A DNA stretch of 64,000 nt from Thiobaca trueperi (GTDB lineage Bacteria; Pseudomonadota; Gammaproteobacteria; Chromatiales; Chromatiaceae). This document shows positions 41,489-51,767 of the stretch, in pieces. The position numbers were made by a program, and so were the translations under genes. Location of the stretch: positions 496,001 to 560,000 of the forward strand of contig NZ_SMAO01000002.1 in assembly GCF_004342175.1 (NCBI RefSeq). Direction: 5' to 3'. The stretch's first letter is position 1, and each line of letters starts with the position of its first letter. The notes below the pieces were generated by a model. The model was given only the letters and a program-made list of their open reading frames with translations, ran no database searches and was not told the DNA's origin.

Positions 41489-43426
41489 TCAGGAAGTTTT
41501 GGGTTGCGCCAACCATGCCTGAAACATCAAAATATCCCACAGATGATAATGCCAGCGCCGCTGCCCAGACAGATGTTCGGCCCACATTTTTCGAATGGGT
41601 ATGGGATCAAAAAAACCTTCTTCTCGCATCTTGTTTTCGCACAACAAATCCTCTCCCCATTCTCGTAGTGGTCCGCGCAGCCAGTGTTCGATAGGCACCC
41701 CGAAGCCCATTTTAGGCCGATCTACAAACTCAGGAGGGACATAGCGATACAGCACTTGGCGCAATAGCCATTTACCCTGCCCATTTCGATATTTGAGTTT
41801 GATCGGCACGCGCCAAGCAAATTCAACTACTCGATGATCGAGCAAAGGCACCCGTGCTTCCAGGCTCACAGCCATGCTTGCTCGATCTATCTTGGTCAGG
41901 ATATCGTCAGGTAAATAAGTTAACATATCCAGATACATCATGCGCTCGCGCAGATCCGGAAGTTGTGGCAGGTCATCGGGATGACTGAGTAGGGTCTTTG
42001 GCTCGCAGGCATTCAATACGATTTGGTCAGGTTGTTTCCAATGGGAAACCAAATCATGGTAGAACGCTTCGCCACTGCGACTGGCAAGCACGTCCGCCAG
42101 TTTCGGCAATCGATCGGCCAGACTCGATATTTGCAAATGCAGAGGTAAATATCGCTGCATTCGATCCAGCGAATGACCCGGCAAATGCGCGATAATACAA
42201 CTGGCAGTCTGCCGCAATCTTAAGGGCAGAACCCTCAGCTTTTTCCAGGCTTGATAGCCAAGCAAATATCGATTGTATCCGCAAAAAAGCTCATCTCCAC
42301 CATCGCCAGACAGGCTAACTTTTACATATTTCCTGGCTAGTTCACTGACAAGGTAGGTTGGTATCTGTGATGAATCGGAAAAAGGTTCGTCGTAGATTGT
42401 CGCCAGCTTAGGTATGACCGCCATCGCCTCCTGCGATGTCACATAAAGCTCGGTGTGTTCAGTGCCAAGGTGTTTTGAAATTGCATTGGCATGCTGAGCT
42501 TCATTATAGGCTTTCTCATGAAAGCCAATTGAGAAGGTTTTGATTGGACGTTCGCTTTGGGCCTGCATTAACGCTGCCACAGTGGTGGAATCATATCCAC
42601 CAGAAAGAAACGCCCCTAATGGGACATCTGCTGCCATCCGCCGCGCTACGGCATCGCGAAGCAGGACATCCAGCTCATTTGTCAATGCGATTGGATCATC
42701 ACTTGCGCTGGAAACGCCTTGCTCTGCAACCCGCTTAAGATTCCAATAACATTGCGGCTCACTGATGACGCATCCATTTTCGCGGATAGAGACATAGTGT
42801 GCTGGAGCCAGTTTATAAATGCCTCGATAGATACTCCAGGGAGCTGGAAAATAATTGTGGCGCAGATAAAGGGTTAATGCATCACGATCAATATTTCCCT
42901 GCCAGTCCGGATGTGCATATAAAGCTTTGAGTTCAGAGCCAAATAGAAATGTATCCTGACAACGACCATAATATAGCGGCTTTTCGCCCATGCGATCTCG
43001 TGCTAAATAGAGGATGCGTTCGCGAGCATCCCACAGGGCAAACGCGAACATTCCGTTCAGTCGCGATAATGTACCGGTTATGCCCCAATGCCGCAGTGCG
43101 GCGAGCAGGGTTTCAGTGTCGGAATGACCACGCCAATTGAAGTGCCCACCTTCATGCGTTAAATCTTTGCGCAGATCCAGGTGGTTATAAATCTCACCAT
43201 TAAAAGTCAAAACGTAATTGCCGCAAGGCGACAACATGGGTTGATGTCCGGCAGGAGAAAGATCAAGAATGGACAAACGTCGATGAGCAAGCGCAAGTCC
43301 TCGCGTTTCGTCAAGCCAGACACCCGCATCGTCCGGACCACGGGAGATCATTCGTTTAGCCATGTTTTCTGCAACAGCAGCGTTTGGTGGCTTTTTTTTG
43401 GACCAAAAACCGGTTATCCCGCACAT
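41489..43426 (-). CDS. asnB: Asparagine synthase (glutamine-hydrolysing), AsnB type
   Basis: This 645-residue two-domain enzyme has an N-terminal class II glutamine amidotransferase with nucleophile Cys2 (MCGITGFW) and [16 protein letters not shown]...FNGEIYNH. The C-terminal ATP-pyrophosphatase domain has [16 protein letters not shown] and [17 protein letters not shown]. AsnB-like enzymes in polysaccharide loci may amidate a sugar acid rather than aspartate; which applies here is not visible. It overlaps the preceding glycosyltransferase by 13 bp. Confidence 0.9.
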   Translation of the reverse strand: MCGITGFWSKKKPPNAAVAENMAKRMISRGPDDAGVWLDETRGLALAHRRLSILDLSPAGHQPMLSPCGNYVLTFNGEIYNHLDLRKDLTHEGGHFNWRGHSDTETLLAALRHWGITGTLSRLNGMFAFALWDARERILYLARDRMGEKPLYYGRCQDTFLFGSELKALYAHPDWQGNIDRDALTLYLRHNYFPAPWSIYRGIYKLAPAHYVSIRENGCVISEPQCYWNLKRVAEQGVSSASDDPIALTNELDVLLRDAVARRMAADVPLGAFLSGGYDSTTVAALMQAQSERPIKTFSIGFHEKAYNEAQHANAISKHLGTEHTELYVTSQEAMAVIPKLATIYDEPFSDSSQIPTYLVSELARKYVKVSLSGDGGDELFCGYNRYLLGYQAWKKLRVLPLRLRQTASCIIAHLPGHSLDRMQRYLPLHLQISSLADRLPKLADVLASRSGEAFYHDLVSHWKQPDQIVLNACEPKTLLSHPDDLPQLPDLRERMMYLDMLTYLPDDILTKIDRASMAVSLEARVPLLDHRVVEFAWRVPIKLKYRNGQGKWLLRQVLYRYVPPEFVDRPKMGFGVPIEHWLRGPLREWGEDLLCENKMREEGFFDPIPIRKMWAEHLSGQRRWHYHLWDILMFQAWLAQPKTS

Positions 43427-44574
43427 GCCTTGATGCTCTTGGTAGAGTGAATCAGATTTTCATATAGATTTATATATTGATTAACAGTCGCTTCAAGAGA
43501 ATATTTTTCGATAATTCTTTCCCTTGCCATCATTCCTGATGCCTGACGCTCTTCATCTGTTTTGTCCAGCATTTTTTTTAACTCAATAAATAAAGCCACA
43601 TCATTTTTTGGGGGTATAATAAAACCGGTTTTTCCAATAATGACTTGGCTGTCTCCTACATTTGTGGCGAGGCAGCTTATTCCTGTCGACATAGCTTCTC
43701 CTAATACGTTTGGAAAAGCTTCTGACCAAGAACTTTGCACGAATATGTCCATCGTTCGCATCAGATCCGGTATATCGATTCTTTCGCCTAAAAAATGCAA
43801 TCGCTTTTTTGATTGTTCAGGGAAAATGCTGGAAATAAGTTGATTTTCAGTTGTTATATCTTTACCGACCAGCAATACATGAACATCAGCATAATGATTA
43901 AGTATGGGAATGATGGCTCGCAAAAAAGTGGCATGGTCTTTCATTGGGTGAAAACGGGCGACATGCCCAATGACTCTAGCTTTTTCCGGAATATCCAGCG
44001 CCTTCCGGATGCGCAGGCCGCAGTCACGGTCTGGTCGGAATATTTTTGTGTCAAAGCCATTGAAAATAACGCTGCTGTTTTTGCTCGAAAAGCCAAAATC
44101 TGAATGCAATCTGCGTGATGTTTGACTATTGTAAAGAATCGTATCAATGTGATGTGAAAGCTGGCGATTTATGCGAATAACTTGTCTGGTGAGTGGTTTT
44201 TCATTTGCCATTCCATAAAGACTTTGGCGTATGTTAAAGATTATTTTTGGGTCATCTTTACAGATCTTTTTCGCTAGGTAAGCGATCAAATTTCCGTGAT
44301 ACATCCATCCCTGAATAATATTCGGTTGCAGGTCGCGCGTGATAGATCGAAGGCAGGCGAATGTTGATGGGTAAGACAGAATTTTTTTTATTCTCAAAGT
44401 ATAAACGGGTATTCCTAACTGTCGAATAACCTCACCGTAAAATCCGTCATCACGGAGAGAAATGACAATGTTTTCAAAGCGATCTGAAAGCCCGTTTTTA
44501 AGCAAATTGAATAACGATTTTTCGGCCCCTCCTACAGATAGCCCGGTGATAATATGAAGAATTTTATTTTTCAT
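43414..44574 (-). CDS. Family 4-type glycosyltransferase
   Basis: This 386-residue GT-B glycosyltransferase has the N-terminal [42 protein letters not shown] (donor domain start), and [21 protein letters not shown] with the E-x7-E type catalytic region, then KTGFIIPP. Its sequence is AT-rich with many A/T runs, unlike the flanking chromosome. Its start overlaps the O-antigen ligase stop (ATGA). Confidence 0.88.
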   Translation of the reverse strand: MKNKILHIITGLSVGGAEKSLFNLLKNGLSDRFENIVISLRDDGFYGEVIRQLGIPVYTLRIKKILSYPSTFACLRSITRDLQPNIIQGWMYHGNLIAYLAKKICKDDPKIIFNIRQSLYGMANEKPLTRQVIRINRQLSHHIDTILYNSQTSRRLHSDFGFSSKNSSVIFNGFDTKIFRPDRDCGLRIRKALDIPEKARVIGHVARFHPMKDHATFLRAIIPILNHYADVHVLLVGKDITTENQLISSIFPEQSKKRLHFLGERIDIPDLMRTMDIFVQSSWSEAFPNVLGEAMSTGISCLATNVGDSQVIIGKTGFIIPPKNDVALFIELKKMLDKTDEERQASGMMARERIIEKYSLEATVNQYINLYENLIHSTKSIKACAG

Positions 44575-45779
44575 TTTTTTCTATTTGCTTCATGCCTGGA
44601 AAGGGCGCCATGAGCAACAATAAAAGCGGATACAAGCATCATGGCCGGTTGTTCAAGATTGTTGTGTGTGAATAGTCCACTTATTGCCAAAATAATGACA
44701 AGAGGTTTGCCGAGGCCATGGGCTGAAAACCATAATGAGAAGATAAAAAAACCGTAAATGAAAAGCCCAATTATACCTCCTTCAGACATGAAAAGAAGAT
44801 ACATGTTGTGCGGACGACGTCGTTGCGCTTCAGTGTATCCAATGCCATGTCCAAATAATGGCGCTTCTGAAAAATCTTTGATGGAATGTTTTATAAGATT
44901 TTCACGGTCTTCATATGAGTCGCCTGACATTACTTTGCCACCGATTCCGAGTCGTGCCATTGTGTTTGGCGTGAGATAATGTTCAAATTTTGAGCCGGTA
45001 ATCATTTTTCCAAAAAAGCCGCTAAAAAGAAAAGCTGATAGCATTAAAACAAGAAAAAAAGCAAATATTGATTTTACGTGAGTACGGGTTTTTAGCTCAT
45101 TCTGTGACAGCATCCAGAAAAAGCCAACCAGCCAAAAAATCCATGCCGCACGACTGAATGTCAATAGTATGGCCAAACCGCAAAAGAGAACAAAAATCGT
45201 GCGTATTTTTTTTTTAAAAATCGGGATTCCGGCCACCATCATTAATGCTATCATTTGCCCTGAAATAGTTGGATTTTCGTAAAATCCGGCTGATCTGCCC
45301 GGAACTGCAGTAAAAATCGGATCGAAAAAATCCAAAATATTCAAAGGGATTGCAAGGATGGCGGCGAGTCCCATAACCCACATGCTTGCTCTAACGATTT
45401 TTAATGTCAGCGATACATGAATCGCGCAAATTGCGATAAGGAGAGCTTCAAAGTTAATGATTAAAGCGGGCAGCGCGATATCCGGGTATGGGGAGAAAAT
45501 GACGTGAGTCACGAAATAAATGACATAAATTACAACCCAGAATTGAAAAAAAACAAATCTACGGTCTTTAGGTATATTAGGTGAAGATATGTTTATGATC
45601 GCGATAAATGCTGATATGGCGATAAAGGCAAGATAGTAATATAAAGGCTTCGGTCCTCCGTTTTTAAATAAAAAAAGATACGCGTAGCTTACTAAAAAAA
45701 AATAAATCAAAAGAAATAAAAAAGTCGTAATTCCCGTTTTTGGTTCACTTTGTAATGTATTTTTTTTAAGATGATTCAT
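44571..45779 (-). CDS. O-antigen ligase/polymerase family membrane protein (Wzy/WaaL-like)
   Basis: This protein of about 402 residues has some ten to twelve hydrophobic segments and the large periplasmic loop typical of Wzy/WaaL proteins. That loop includes ENPTISGQMIAL, AILLTFSRAAWIFWLVG and LIKHSIKDFSEAPLFGHGIGYTEAQRRRPHNMYLLFMSEGGIIGL (the HN after RRR fits the conserved ligase/polymerase histidine). It joins repeat units to each other or to lipid A core; the two cannot be separated by sequence. The start was chosen at MNHLKKN, 19 bp after the upstream stop. The DNA is very AT-rich. Confidence 0.82.
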   Translation of the reverse strand: MNHLKKNTLQSEPKTGITTFLFLLIYFFLVSYAYLFLFKNGGPKPLYYYLAFIAISAFIAIINISSPNIPKDRRFVFFQFWVVIYVIYFVTHVIFSPYPDIALPALIINFEALLIAICAIHVSLTLKIVRASMWVMGLAAILAIPLNILDFFDPIFTAVPGRSAGFYENPTISGQMIALMMVAGIPIFKKKIRTIFVLFCGLAILLTFSRAAWIFWLVGFFWMLSQNELKTRTHVKSIFAFFLVLMLSAFLFSGFFGKMITGSKFEHYLTPNTMARLGIGGKVMSGDSYEDRENLIKHSIKDFSEAPLFGHGIGYTEAQRRRPHNMYLLFMSEGGIIGLFIYGFFIFSLWFSAHGLGKPLVIILAISGLFTHNNLEQPAMMLVSAFIVAHGALSRHEANRKK

Positions 45780-45798
45780 GTTTTGAACTTGGAAAAAT

Positions 45799-46905
45799 TT
45801 ATATTCCAAGAATTTCATCCCAGAGCGCGCCAATACGAGTGATGGCAAACCGTTCTTTGACTGAAGTGGCATGCCTTCCCATTTGTGCGCGCAAGATATC
45901 ATCCGCCATTAGCTTTTTCAACGATTTCGCCAGCCCTTCTACCCCAGTTTCTGGAGGTACTAACAGTCCATCTATGTTATGCCGAATAATATCGCGGGGT
46001 CCGGTCTTGCAATCGAAACTCACAACAGGTAGGCCGTAGCTCATAGCTTCTAAAATTACATTCGGGAAGCCTTCAAAATTTGAACTCATCACATATAAAT
46101 CCGAGCGGTTATACCAGTCGGCAATATTGCCTACGCAGCCTGGCAGCAATACTCGATCCATGAGTCCTGTTTCAGCGATGAGAAATTCAAGATGCGTTCG
46201 TTCCGAACCTTCGCCCAGAATGGTTAAATCCCAATGTGGAAAAATTAGCTCCAACTGGGAGAACGCGAGTATCAGATCGGCAAACTGCTTCTGTGGTTCC
46301 AGCCGTCCTACGGCTAAAAGTCGATAACGGATCGGATCTGGCAATGTTTCGGATTCTATTTGTTGGCCATTAGCAGGCAATGGGTAAAAAACTGGGTTAG
46401 CGATTATTTTTCCATTAGCTTTCGGACAGGTTTGATATAACCATTCCAGCCCCTGTTCCGTTTGCATCACAACTTTTCTTGCCGAAGGGTAAGTGATTTT
46501 TCTAAGCCAATCCCAATGCCAAGCGAGCGGCATTGCGGGTGGGTATATGCGTTCCGAAACTACGACTGGAATTCTTAAACCAAGAACGGCAAGCAATGTT
46601 GCTACATTCACCTGAGATAAAAATGAAATTACTACGTCTGGACATGTTGTGATGATAATTCGACGTAATGACAGAAAGCGACGTATTGCCTTGATTGCAT
46701 TTTTCCCAGTTCCGCCTGATCGATCTGTTAGGTACTCCAGTTTAACGGCTTGGTGAAGAGGGTAAAAACATTCTCCGCGCATTGAAAAAGTCACTATAAG
46801 TGTCACTTTGTGACCTTGTTCGGCCCAACGATTGCATAGCAGAGCGGCGACCCGCTCCGCGCCGCCACTTTGCATCGAGCTAACCACAAAAGAAATCTTT
46901 TTCAC
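45799..46905 (-). CDS. Family 4-type glycosyltransferase, paralogue of the one at 49864
   Basis: This protein of about 368 residues starts MKKISFVVSSMQSGGAERVAALL from a GTG (a TTG five codons earlier is possible). Donor-domain landmarks are YRLLAVGRLEPQKQFADLILAF, PHWDLTILGEGSERTHLEFL, DLYVMSSNFEGFPNVILEAMSYGLPVVSFDCKTGPRDIIRH. The last stretch is almost identical in the gene at 49864-50979, showing a recent duplication or shared origin. It transfers an unknown sugar to the growing glycan. Confidence 0.88.
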   Translation of the reverse strand: MKKISFVVSSMQSGGAERVAALLCNRWAEQGHKVTLIVTFSMRGECFYPLHQAVKLEYLTDRSGGTGKNAIKAIRRFLSLRRIIITTCPDVVISFLSQVNVATLLAVLGLRIPVVVSERIYPPAMPLAWHWDWLRKITYPSARKVVMQTEQGLEWLYQTCPKANGKIIANPVFYPLPANGQQIESETLPDPIRYRLLAVGRLEPQKQFADLILAFSQLELIFPHWDLTILGEGSERTHLEFLIAETGLMDRVLLPGCVGNIADWYNRSDLYVMSSNFEGFPNVILEAMSYGLPVVSFDCKTGPRDIIRHNIDGLLVPPETGVEGLAKSLKKLMADDILRAQMGRHATSVKERFAITRIGALWDEILGI

Positions 46906-46966
46906 TTGATTTGAGTGCAAAAAAGGTGCGTATGTAAAAAAATTGATTTTATAATAAAAACCGGCT

Positions 46967-47890
46967 TTATTTTAATGAGATACGAATCATATCTGATTTA
47001 TAACGTAAAATTGCTAGCGGCCACATGACTGCTACCATGAAACGCGGAACAATGCCTCGTAAAGGCCATTTTTTTCCAGGTTGCGCGTCAGAAAGATATT
47101 GTCCAAAATAAGTGTAAGCAAAGGCTTCCTTTAAAATCGCTTTGCCATTATAGATAATGTAACGCCAGTGGTGCTCTAGAATTTCACGCGAAAATAGCGC
47201 ACGTCCATCCGCGCGATTTTCAAAATTTAATAAACTGGCTGTTATGCTGTCTGGCTGAGGAGTGTAAACTCTGAGTGCAGTGTTGATGTATCGAGTTTTA
47301 TATTTTCGTGCAATCTGAAACCAAACGACAGATTCTGGAACCAGACCCTGAACATTTGTGGGAAATGGAAACTCGCGCAATATATCTGTTCGCTGGAATC
47401 CCCATTTTTCACCTTTAATTCTGTGACGAAAATATGTCTCAAGTGAATTGCTATCAAATATGTCTGATGGAAATTGATCGCCAATGATGTTTCCGGAATC
47501 ATCCATGCATAATGCGGTGACAGCGGAAAAATGTACTCGCTCATTATCGGGAATGCTGCGCCATGTGTGGTAAAAAATATTTAATGCGTTAGGTAATGCT
47601 TCGTCATCGCTGTCTAAAGTTAAAAATAATTCTCCATGCGCTTTTTTGACGGCAGAATTAAACGCAGCTTTTTTGTGAGCGTTTTCCTGCCAATAATATC
47701 GAATAGGTATCTGGTTTTCTTTCTGCCATTTTTGAATCAGTTTTTTTGTGCCATCAGTCGATCCGTCATCGATAATTAGCCACTCGAAATCACGAAATGT
47801 CTGGCGTTTAATACTTTCATAAACTCTGGGCAGGCTATATGCTCTATTGTAGGTTGGGGTAAATATGGTAAATTGATATGAATTGCTCAT
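46967..47890 (-). CDS. Family 2 glycosyltransferase
   Basis: This 307-residue GT-A enzyme has the signature FTIFTPTYNRAYSLPRVYESIKRQTFRDFEWLIIDDGSTDGT near the start and FLTLDSDDEALPN (the DxD metal/donor motif) near residue 97. It shares the unusual HRIKGEKWGFQRTDILREFPFP block with the gene at 48774, so the two are paralogues. It begins in an ATGA overlap with the FkbM gene. The sugar is unknown. Confidence 0.9.
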   Translation of the reverse strand: MSNSYQFTIFTPTYNRAYSLPRVYESIKRQTFRDFEWLIIDDGSTDGTKKLIQKWQKENQIPIRYYWQENAHKKAAFNSAVKKAHGELFLTLDSDDEALPNALNIFYHTWRSIPDNERVHFSAVTALCMDDSGNIIGDQFPSDIFDSNSLETYFRHRIKGEKWGFQRTDILREFPFPTNVQGLVPESVVWFQIARKYKTRYINTALRVYTPQPDSITASLLNFENRADGRALFSREILEHHWRYIIYNGKAILKEAFAYTYFGQYLSDAQPGKKWPLRGIVPRFMVAVMWPLAILRYKSDMIRISLK

Positions 47891-48720
47891 TGGATACTCC
47901 AGTTCGTTCTTTCCATAATTGCCGATTCGTCGCGATATGCGAGAAGATTGATGCAATTTGGAATTTTTCTATCTCGGGATATGATTTCTAGTGAAGAGTG
48001 GGATAAAAATTCGGCGATCTTGAATTTTTTTTCACTTAAAAAATCAAAGATTTCCGAAAATTCATATCCATATTTCTGAAAATGCGCATCCCATGCTTCA
48101 AAATAAATAAACGCTGTTTTGTCAAGTGTTTTTTTGGCTCCTTCCAGGACATATTTCTCAAATCCTTCAACATCTATTTTTAATATTGTCAGAGGCTCGT
48201 CAGGCAAAAGTGCGTCCAGAGTCACTAAAGGAACCGCAATCCCTTCTCCGTCAGTGACATTGTTTTGATCATCCGAATTTTGGTTGCTGAAATTAACCCA
48301 GCCTAACTGGTTGCCCACTGCCACTTGTGCAATGCGTATGTTTGAAAGTTTGTTCAGTAAAATATTTTGCCGTAAAAACCCTGCGGTGCATGGATGTGCT
48401 TCGAATGCGGTTACTTTTCCGCTGTCTCCAACAAGAGTAGCGGCTTCGATAGCCAGGTGCCCAATATTTGCTCCCACATCCACGTAAACATCTCCCTGTC
48501 TTAAAATCGCTTTCAGCACATCGCTGTCAGAATGACGATCGTTGGGGTCAAGCCAAAGAGACATTGCCAGAGATGCCGGGTGAAAGTGCAGTGTGTATCC
48601 CGTTCTGTGGATTTTAATGAATCGGCATAAGCCGGAATACCGTAAAAATCGCGACCATAAAAATCTTGCGGGCTGTTTTTGCTGTAAAATTTTTCTTAGC
48701 TTGCTCATTATTGATGCCAT
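47887..48720 (-). CDS. FkbM-family methyltransferase
   Basis: This 277-residue SAM-dependent methyltransferase has YVDVGANIGHLAIEAATLVG (SAM-binding motif I) and VTAFEAHP. LTILKIDVEGFEKYVLEGA and TAFIYFEAW are the FkbM-family core. It probably O-methylates a sugar of the polysaccharide. Its stop overlaps the start of the next glycosyltransferase. A second in-frame ATG four codons in (MSKLRKIL) could be the true start. Confidence 0.88.
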   Translation of the reverse strand: MASIMSKLRKILQQKQPARFLWSRFLRYSGLCRFIKIHRTGYTLHFHPASLAMSLWLDPNDRHSDSDVLKAILRQGDVYVDVGANIGHLAIEAATLVGDSGKVTAFEAHPCTAGFLRQNILLNKLSNIRIAQVAVGNQLGWVNFSNQNSDDQNNVTDGEGIAVPLVTLDALLPDEPLTILKIDVEGFEKYVLEGAKKTLDKTAFIYFEAWDAHFQKYGYEFSEIFDFLSEKKFKIAEFLSHSSLEIISRDRKIPNCINLLAYRDESAIMERTNWSIQ

Positions 48721-48773
48721 TGTTTGCTTCTTTCAAAGGATTTTGAAATATGCTGAAAAATTTTAGGGTGTTG

Positions 48774-49706
48774 TTATGCAGCCTTTTTTTGGCGATTAAT
48801 GCAGTCCTGCAAAAAAACGAAAAATCCCGGTAAAACAGTGATGATCCATAAACAGCGGCCAGGCCAACTAAGTTTTTTTGCCTGAGCTAAAAAACCGTCT
48901 CCGACATGAAATGAAAAACGGGCATAATGTGTCCCCGAACGAATGAATTCGAGTGGGGCACGGTAGAGCCAGCGCAAATCATGATTGATTGTCATTTGGT
49001 GCCCTAATGCACAGGAAAGTGCATGACATGCAGGATCACTGCGGGTAAGCTGACTTCCAGGCGTTTCTTCCCTGTAATAAACTCTCACGACCTCATTGAT
49101 AAATCGTGTCTTATACTCTCTGCTGATTGCGGACCAGATCACTCCTTCTGGAAAGAATTTTATGCCATAAACCTCCGGGAACGGGAATTTTTTTAACACC
49201 TCCGTGCGTTGAAACCCCCATTTTTCTCCTTTGATATGATATTTATACCGTATTTCAGATGAGTCACTATCAAGTGGCGAGCAGGGATAGGGGTCACCGA
49301 TTAGTTTTCCTTGCTCATCGATGCATAGTCCGGTAATGGCAGAAAAACGACCACGCTGGTTGCTTTGAATTTTATCCCAAGCCTGTGCGAAAATTTCGAG
49401 CGCATTTGGCATTGCAGCATCATCTGAGTCAAGAGCTAAAAAAAACCTGCCCCGTGCAAGCTGTACTCCACGATTGAAAGCAATATGTTTTCCCTGATTT
49501 TCCTGAAATATGTAGTGGATTCCAAAATCCGCTTCTTTTGACCACGAGGCGACCAATTTTTGTGTTTCGTCGGTGCTTCCGTCATCAATGATTAACCACT
49601 CGAAATCGCGGAAAGTCTGGTTTTTGAGACTTTCATAAGCGCGATTCAGGGTGTGAGCACGATTGTAAGTCGGGGTAAATACGGTAAAGCAACATGAATG
49701 AGTCAT
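48774..49706 (-). CDS. Family 2 glycosyltransferase, paralogue of the one at 46967
   Basis: This 310-residue GT-A enzyme starts MTHSCCFTVFTPTYNRAHTL, with NQTFRDFEWLIIDDGSTDETQ and FFLALDSDDAAMPNALEIF (DxD region), then YHIKGEKWGFQRTEVLKKFPFP as in its paralogue. GAGGCAG lies upstream of the chosen ATG; an earlier in-frame start is possible. The C-terminus has a hydrophobic stretch (CLWIITVLPGFFVFL). Confidence 0.9.
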   Translation of the reverse strand: MTHSCCFTVFTPTYNRAHTLNRAYESLKNQTFRDFEWLIIDDGSTDETQKLVASWSKEADFGIHYIFQENQGKHIAFNRGVQLARGRFFLALDSDDAAMPNALEIFAQAWDKIQSNQRGRFSAITGLCIDEQGKLIGDPYPCSPLDSDSSEIRYKYHIKGEKWGFQRTEVLKKFPFPEVYGIKFFPEGVIWSAISREYKTRFINEVVRVYYREETPGSQLTRSDPACHALSCALGHQMTINHDLRWLYRAPLEFIRSGTHYARFSFHVGDGFLAQAKKLSWPGRCLWIITVLPGFFVFLQDCINRQKKAA

Positions 49707-49863
49707 CTCTGCCTCGGTTTTATATGGCATTCGATATGCTTGATGATGAAGATGTTTTTTGTTTTTTCGAGGTTGATTTTATATTTTATTTTGTTATAAA
49801 TTTATTAGAACATGGATAGAGTCACGTCCTAGTCTGGCTTTGCATAGACTTCCGGATCTGAGC

Positions 49864-50979
49864 TTATTGGCGGCAAAGTTTATCGAACAATCGCTCCCAT
49901 TTTTGCGAGACGGAATCTATTGAGAATCGTTCCCGCGCTTCAATTGCGCGCTCGGAGAATCGCTGGCGTAAATCGGCATCGTCCATGAATCGATCAAGTG
50001 CCTCTGTTAAAGCGGTGATATGGTCCGCCGGAACCAACAGGCCATCGACTTCATGGCGGATGATGTCGCGTGGGCCGGTCTTGCAATCAAAACTCACCAC
50101 TGGTAAGCCATAAGTCAATGCCTCTGTCAGGGTATTGGGAAATCCCTCGAAGCGGGAGCTCATGACATACAGATCCGCAGATGCATACCACTGTCCGATA
50201 TTTCCCGCCCGTCCGGGCATGAATACACGTTGCTGTAAATTCGCAGCGTCAATTTGTGCCTGCAAGACAGGACGCAATGGTCCTTCGCCTAGAATCACCA
50301 AGTCCCAGTGGGGATAGCGGTTGGCTAGATCTGCAAAGGCCGTGAGCAACCTGTCAAAGCCCTTTTGACAGTCCAATCGACCCACCGCTAAGAGTCGTTG
50401 TTGTCCTGTCACGCCAACCATTGTTGGATCCAGGTAAGGTGATTGTTCCGGCAACGGCCAGGGAGCGGCATTGGGAATAACCGGCACCTGTCGGGCGCGG
50501 GTTTGGTTTTTCAGCCAAGCCGCGCTCTCCTTGGTGAGCGCAGTCACGGCCACTAGGCGGCTGTAAAAATTGCGCCGCAATCCCTCCCAGACCCTGTTTA
50601 GAGGGAGCTGAGGAGGATGAATGTGTTCGGATCCGATGGCGCAGAGCGGCAAACCCCAGGCGGCGAGAGCCAGCAATACGTTAGTTGTGCTCATCAGGCT
50701 CAAGGCGATGTCAGGACAAACCTGACGTAACACCTGACGCAACGCCCGGATCCGGCGAAGATTGTTCCAGGTTGCACATAAAGCATGGGAACTGCTGCCG
50801 ATTTGATTCAGCGTGATCCGCTGAATTGCCGGGTTCAGCTCATAGAAATCAATTTGCAGTGGTGCGAGTGTGACTATGGTGATAGTCCAGCCCTTACCGG
50901 CCCAATGGTTAGCCAGATTGGCGGCGACACGTTCCGCTCCGCCGCTGGAAAGAGAGCTAATAAAGATGAGAAGGTTCAT
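49864..50979 (-). CDS. Family 4-type glycosyltransferase
   Basis: This 371-residue GT-B enzyme begins MNLLIFISSLSSGGAERVAANLANHW. Its donor-binding half has QRLLAVGRLDCQKGFDRLLTAF, YPHWDLVILGEGPLRPVLQ, DLYVMSSRFEGFPNTLTEALTYGLPVVSFDCKTGPRDIIRHEVDGLLVP. It is more GC-rich than the neighbouring glycosyltransferases. It starts in an ATGA overlap with the methyltransferase gene. Confidence 0.9.
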   Translation of the reverse strand: MNLLIFISSLSSGGAERVAANLANHWAGKGWTITIVTLAPLQIDFYELNPAIQRITLNQIGSSSHALCATWNNLRRIRALRQVLRQVCPDIALSLMSTTNVLLALAAWGLPLCAIGSEHIHPPQLPLNRVWEGLRRNFYSRLVAVTALTKESAAWLKNQTRARQVPVIPNAAPWPLPEQSPYLDPTMVGVTGQQRLLAVGRLDCQKGFDRLLTAFADLANRYPHWDLVILGEGPLRPVLQAQIDAANLQQRVFMPGRAGNIGQWYASADLYVMSSRFEGFPNTLTEALTYGLPVVSFDCKTGPRDIIRHEVDGLLVPADHITALTEALDRFMDDADLRQRFSERAIEARERFSIDSVSQKWERLFDKLCRQ

Positions 50980-51764
50980 GCGGACAGGGGTTTACAGCTG
51001 ACCACATAAATGTATGGCGAAAAAAATTTGCTTGCGGGCAGGTTTTGGAATTTGCTTTCAAAATACCAAATTGCCTTGGACAAGCGACTCAAAAAAACAT
51101 AAAATTGGTATGATTTTCCGCGCCTTTCATTAAAACAACTGGATAAGACGCCATAACCTGTAGAGCCAAGATAGCTTCCGGATAAAATTTCCATTCCTGC
51201 TTTTTGATGTCCGTCAAGAAGTGAATTAAGGTCGTGCGGGTTATGTCCGGCATAGATTTTTTTGTTGAAAATTCGCGTCAGATGGCCGATTGATCCTGAC
51301 ATGTTTGGGATTAATGTAAACATTGTTCCCCCATCTTTCAGATATTTTTTTATTTCCAGCAGGGTTTGGGATAAATCTGAAAAATGTTCAACCACACCAA
51401 AACTCAGAACGACATCAAATTTTCCCTGAATTTCAGGGTTGTTCATGAACATGTCCTGGTGATAGATGTCGATGTTTGCTGTTGTTCCGGCCGCAGCAAT
51501 CCGCAGTCCTAGTTTTTCGCAGCCGGTTTTTGAATAATCGAGTCCGGCAAACCGGCTGTCTTGATATTTTTTTGCGAAATACGGGAGCCATTGGGAGTTG
51601 CCTGCGCCTATTTCCAGAACTGTTGTTTTTTCCAGTCCGATTTTTTCTATTTTCTCAGCGATGGCGGCAGCCAAATAATTGCGCCAGTCAAATGCCAGCT
51701 CTTCAAATTCATCGGGGGACTGGTATGTTTGTTCCCACATCTCGTGATTTGTGAGGTGTTTCAT
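50976..51764 (-). CDS. Class I SAM-dependent methyltransferase
   Basis: This 262-residue Rossmann methyltransferase (Methyltransf_11/25 type) has TTVLEIGAGNSQWLPYFAKKYQDSRFAGLDYSK (motif I) near residue 47 and KFDVVLSFGVVEHFSDLSQTLLEIKKYLKDGGTMFTLIPNM (motifs II-III). It probably acts on a sugar or lipid-linked intermediate of the cluster. It starts 3 bp past the flippase stop. The DNA is AT-rich. Confidence 0.85.
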   Translation of the reverse strand: MKHLTNHEMWEQTYQSPDEFEELAFDWRNYLAAAIAEKIEKIGLEKTTVLEIGAGNSQWLPYFAKKYQDSRFAGLDYSKTGCEKLGLRIAAAGTTANIDIYHQDMFMNNPEIQGKFDVVLSFGVVEHFSDLSQTLLEIKKYLKDGGTMFTLIPNMSGSIGHLTRIFNKKIYAGHNPHDLNSLLDGHQKAGMEILSGSYLGSTGYGVLSSCFNERRGKSYQFYVFLSRLSKAIWYFESKFQNLPASKFFSPYIYVVSCKPLSA

Positions 51765-51767
51765 ATT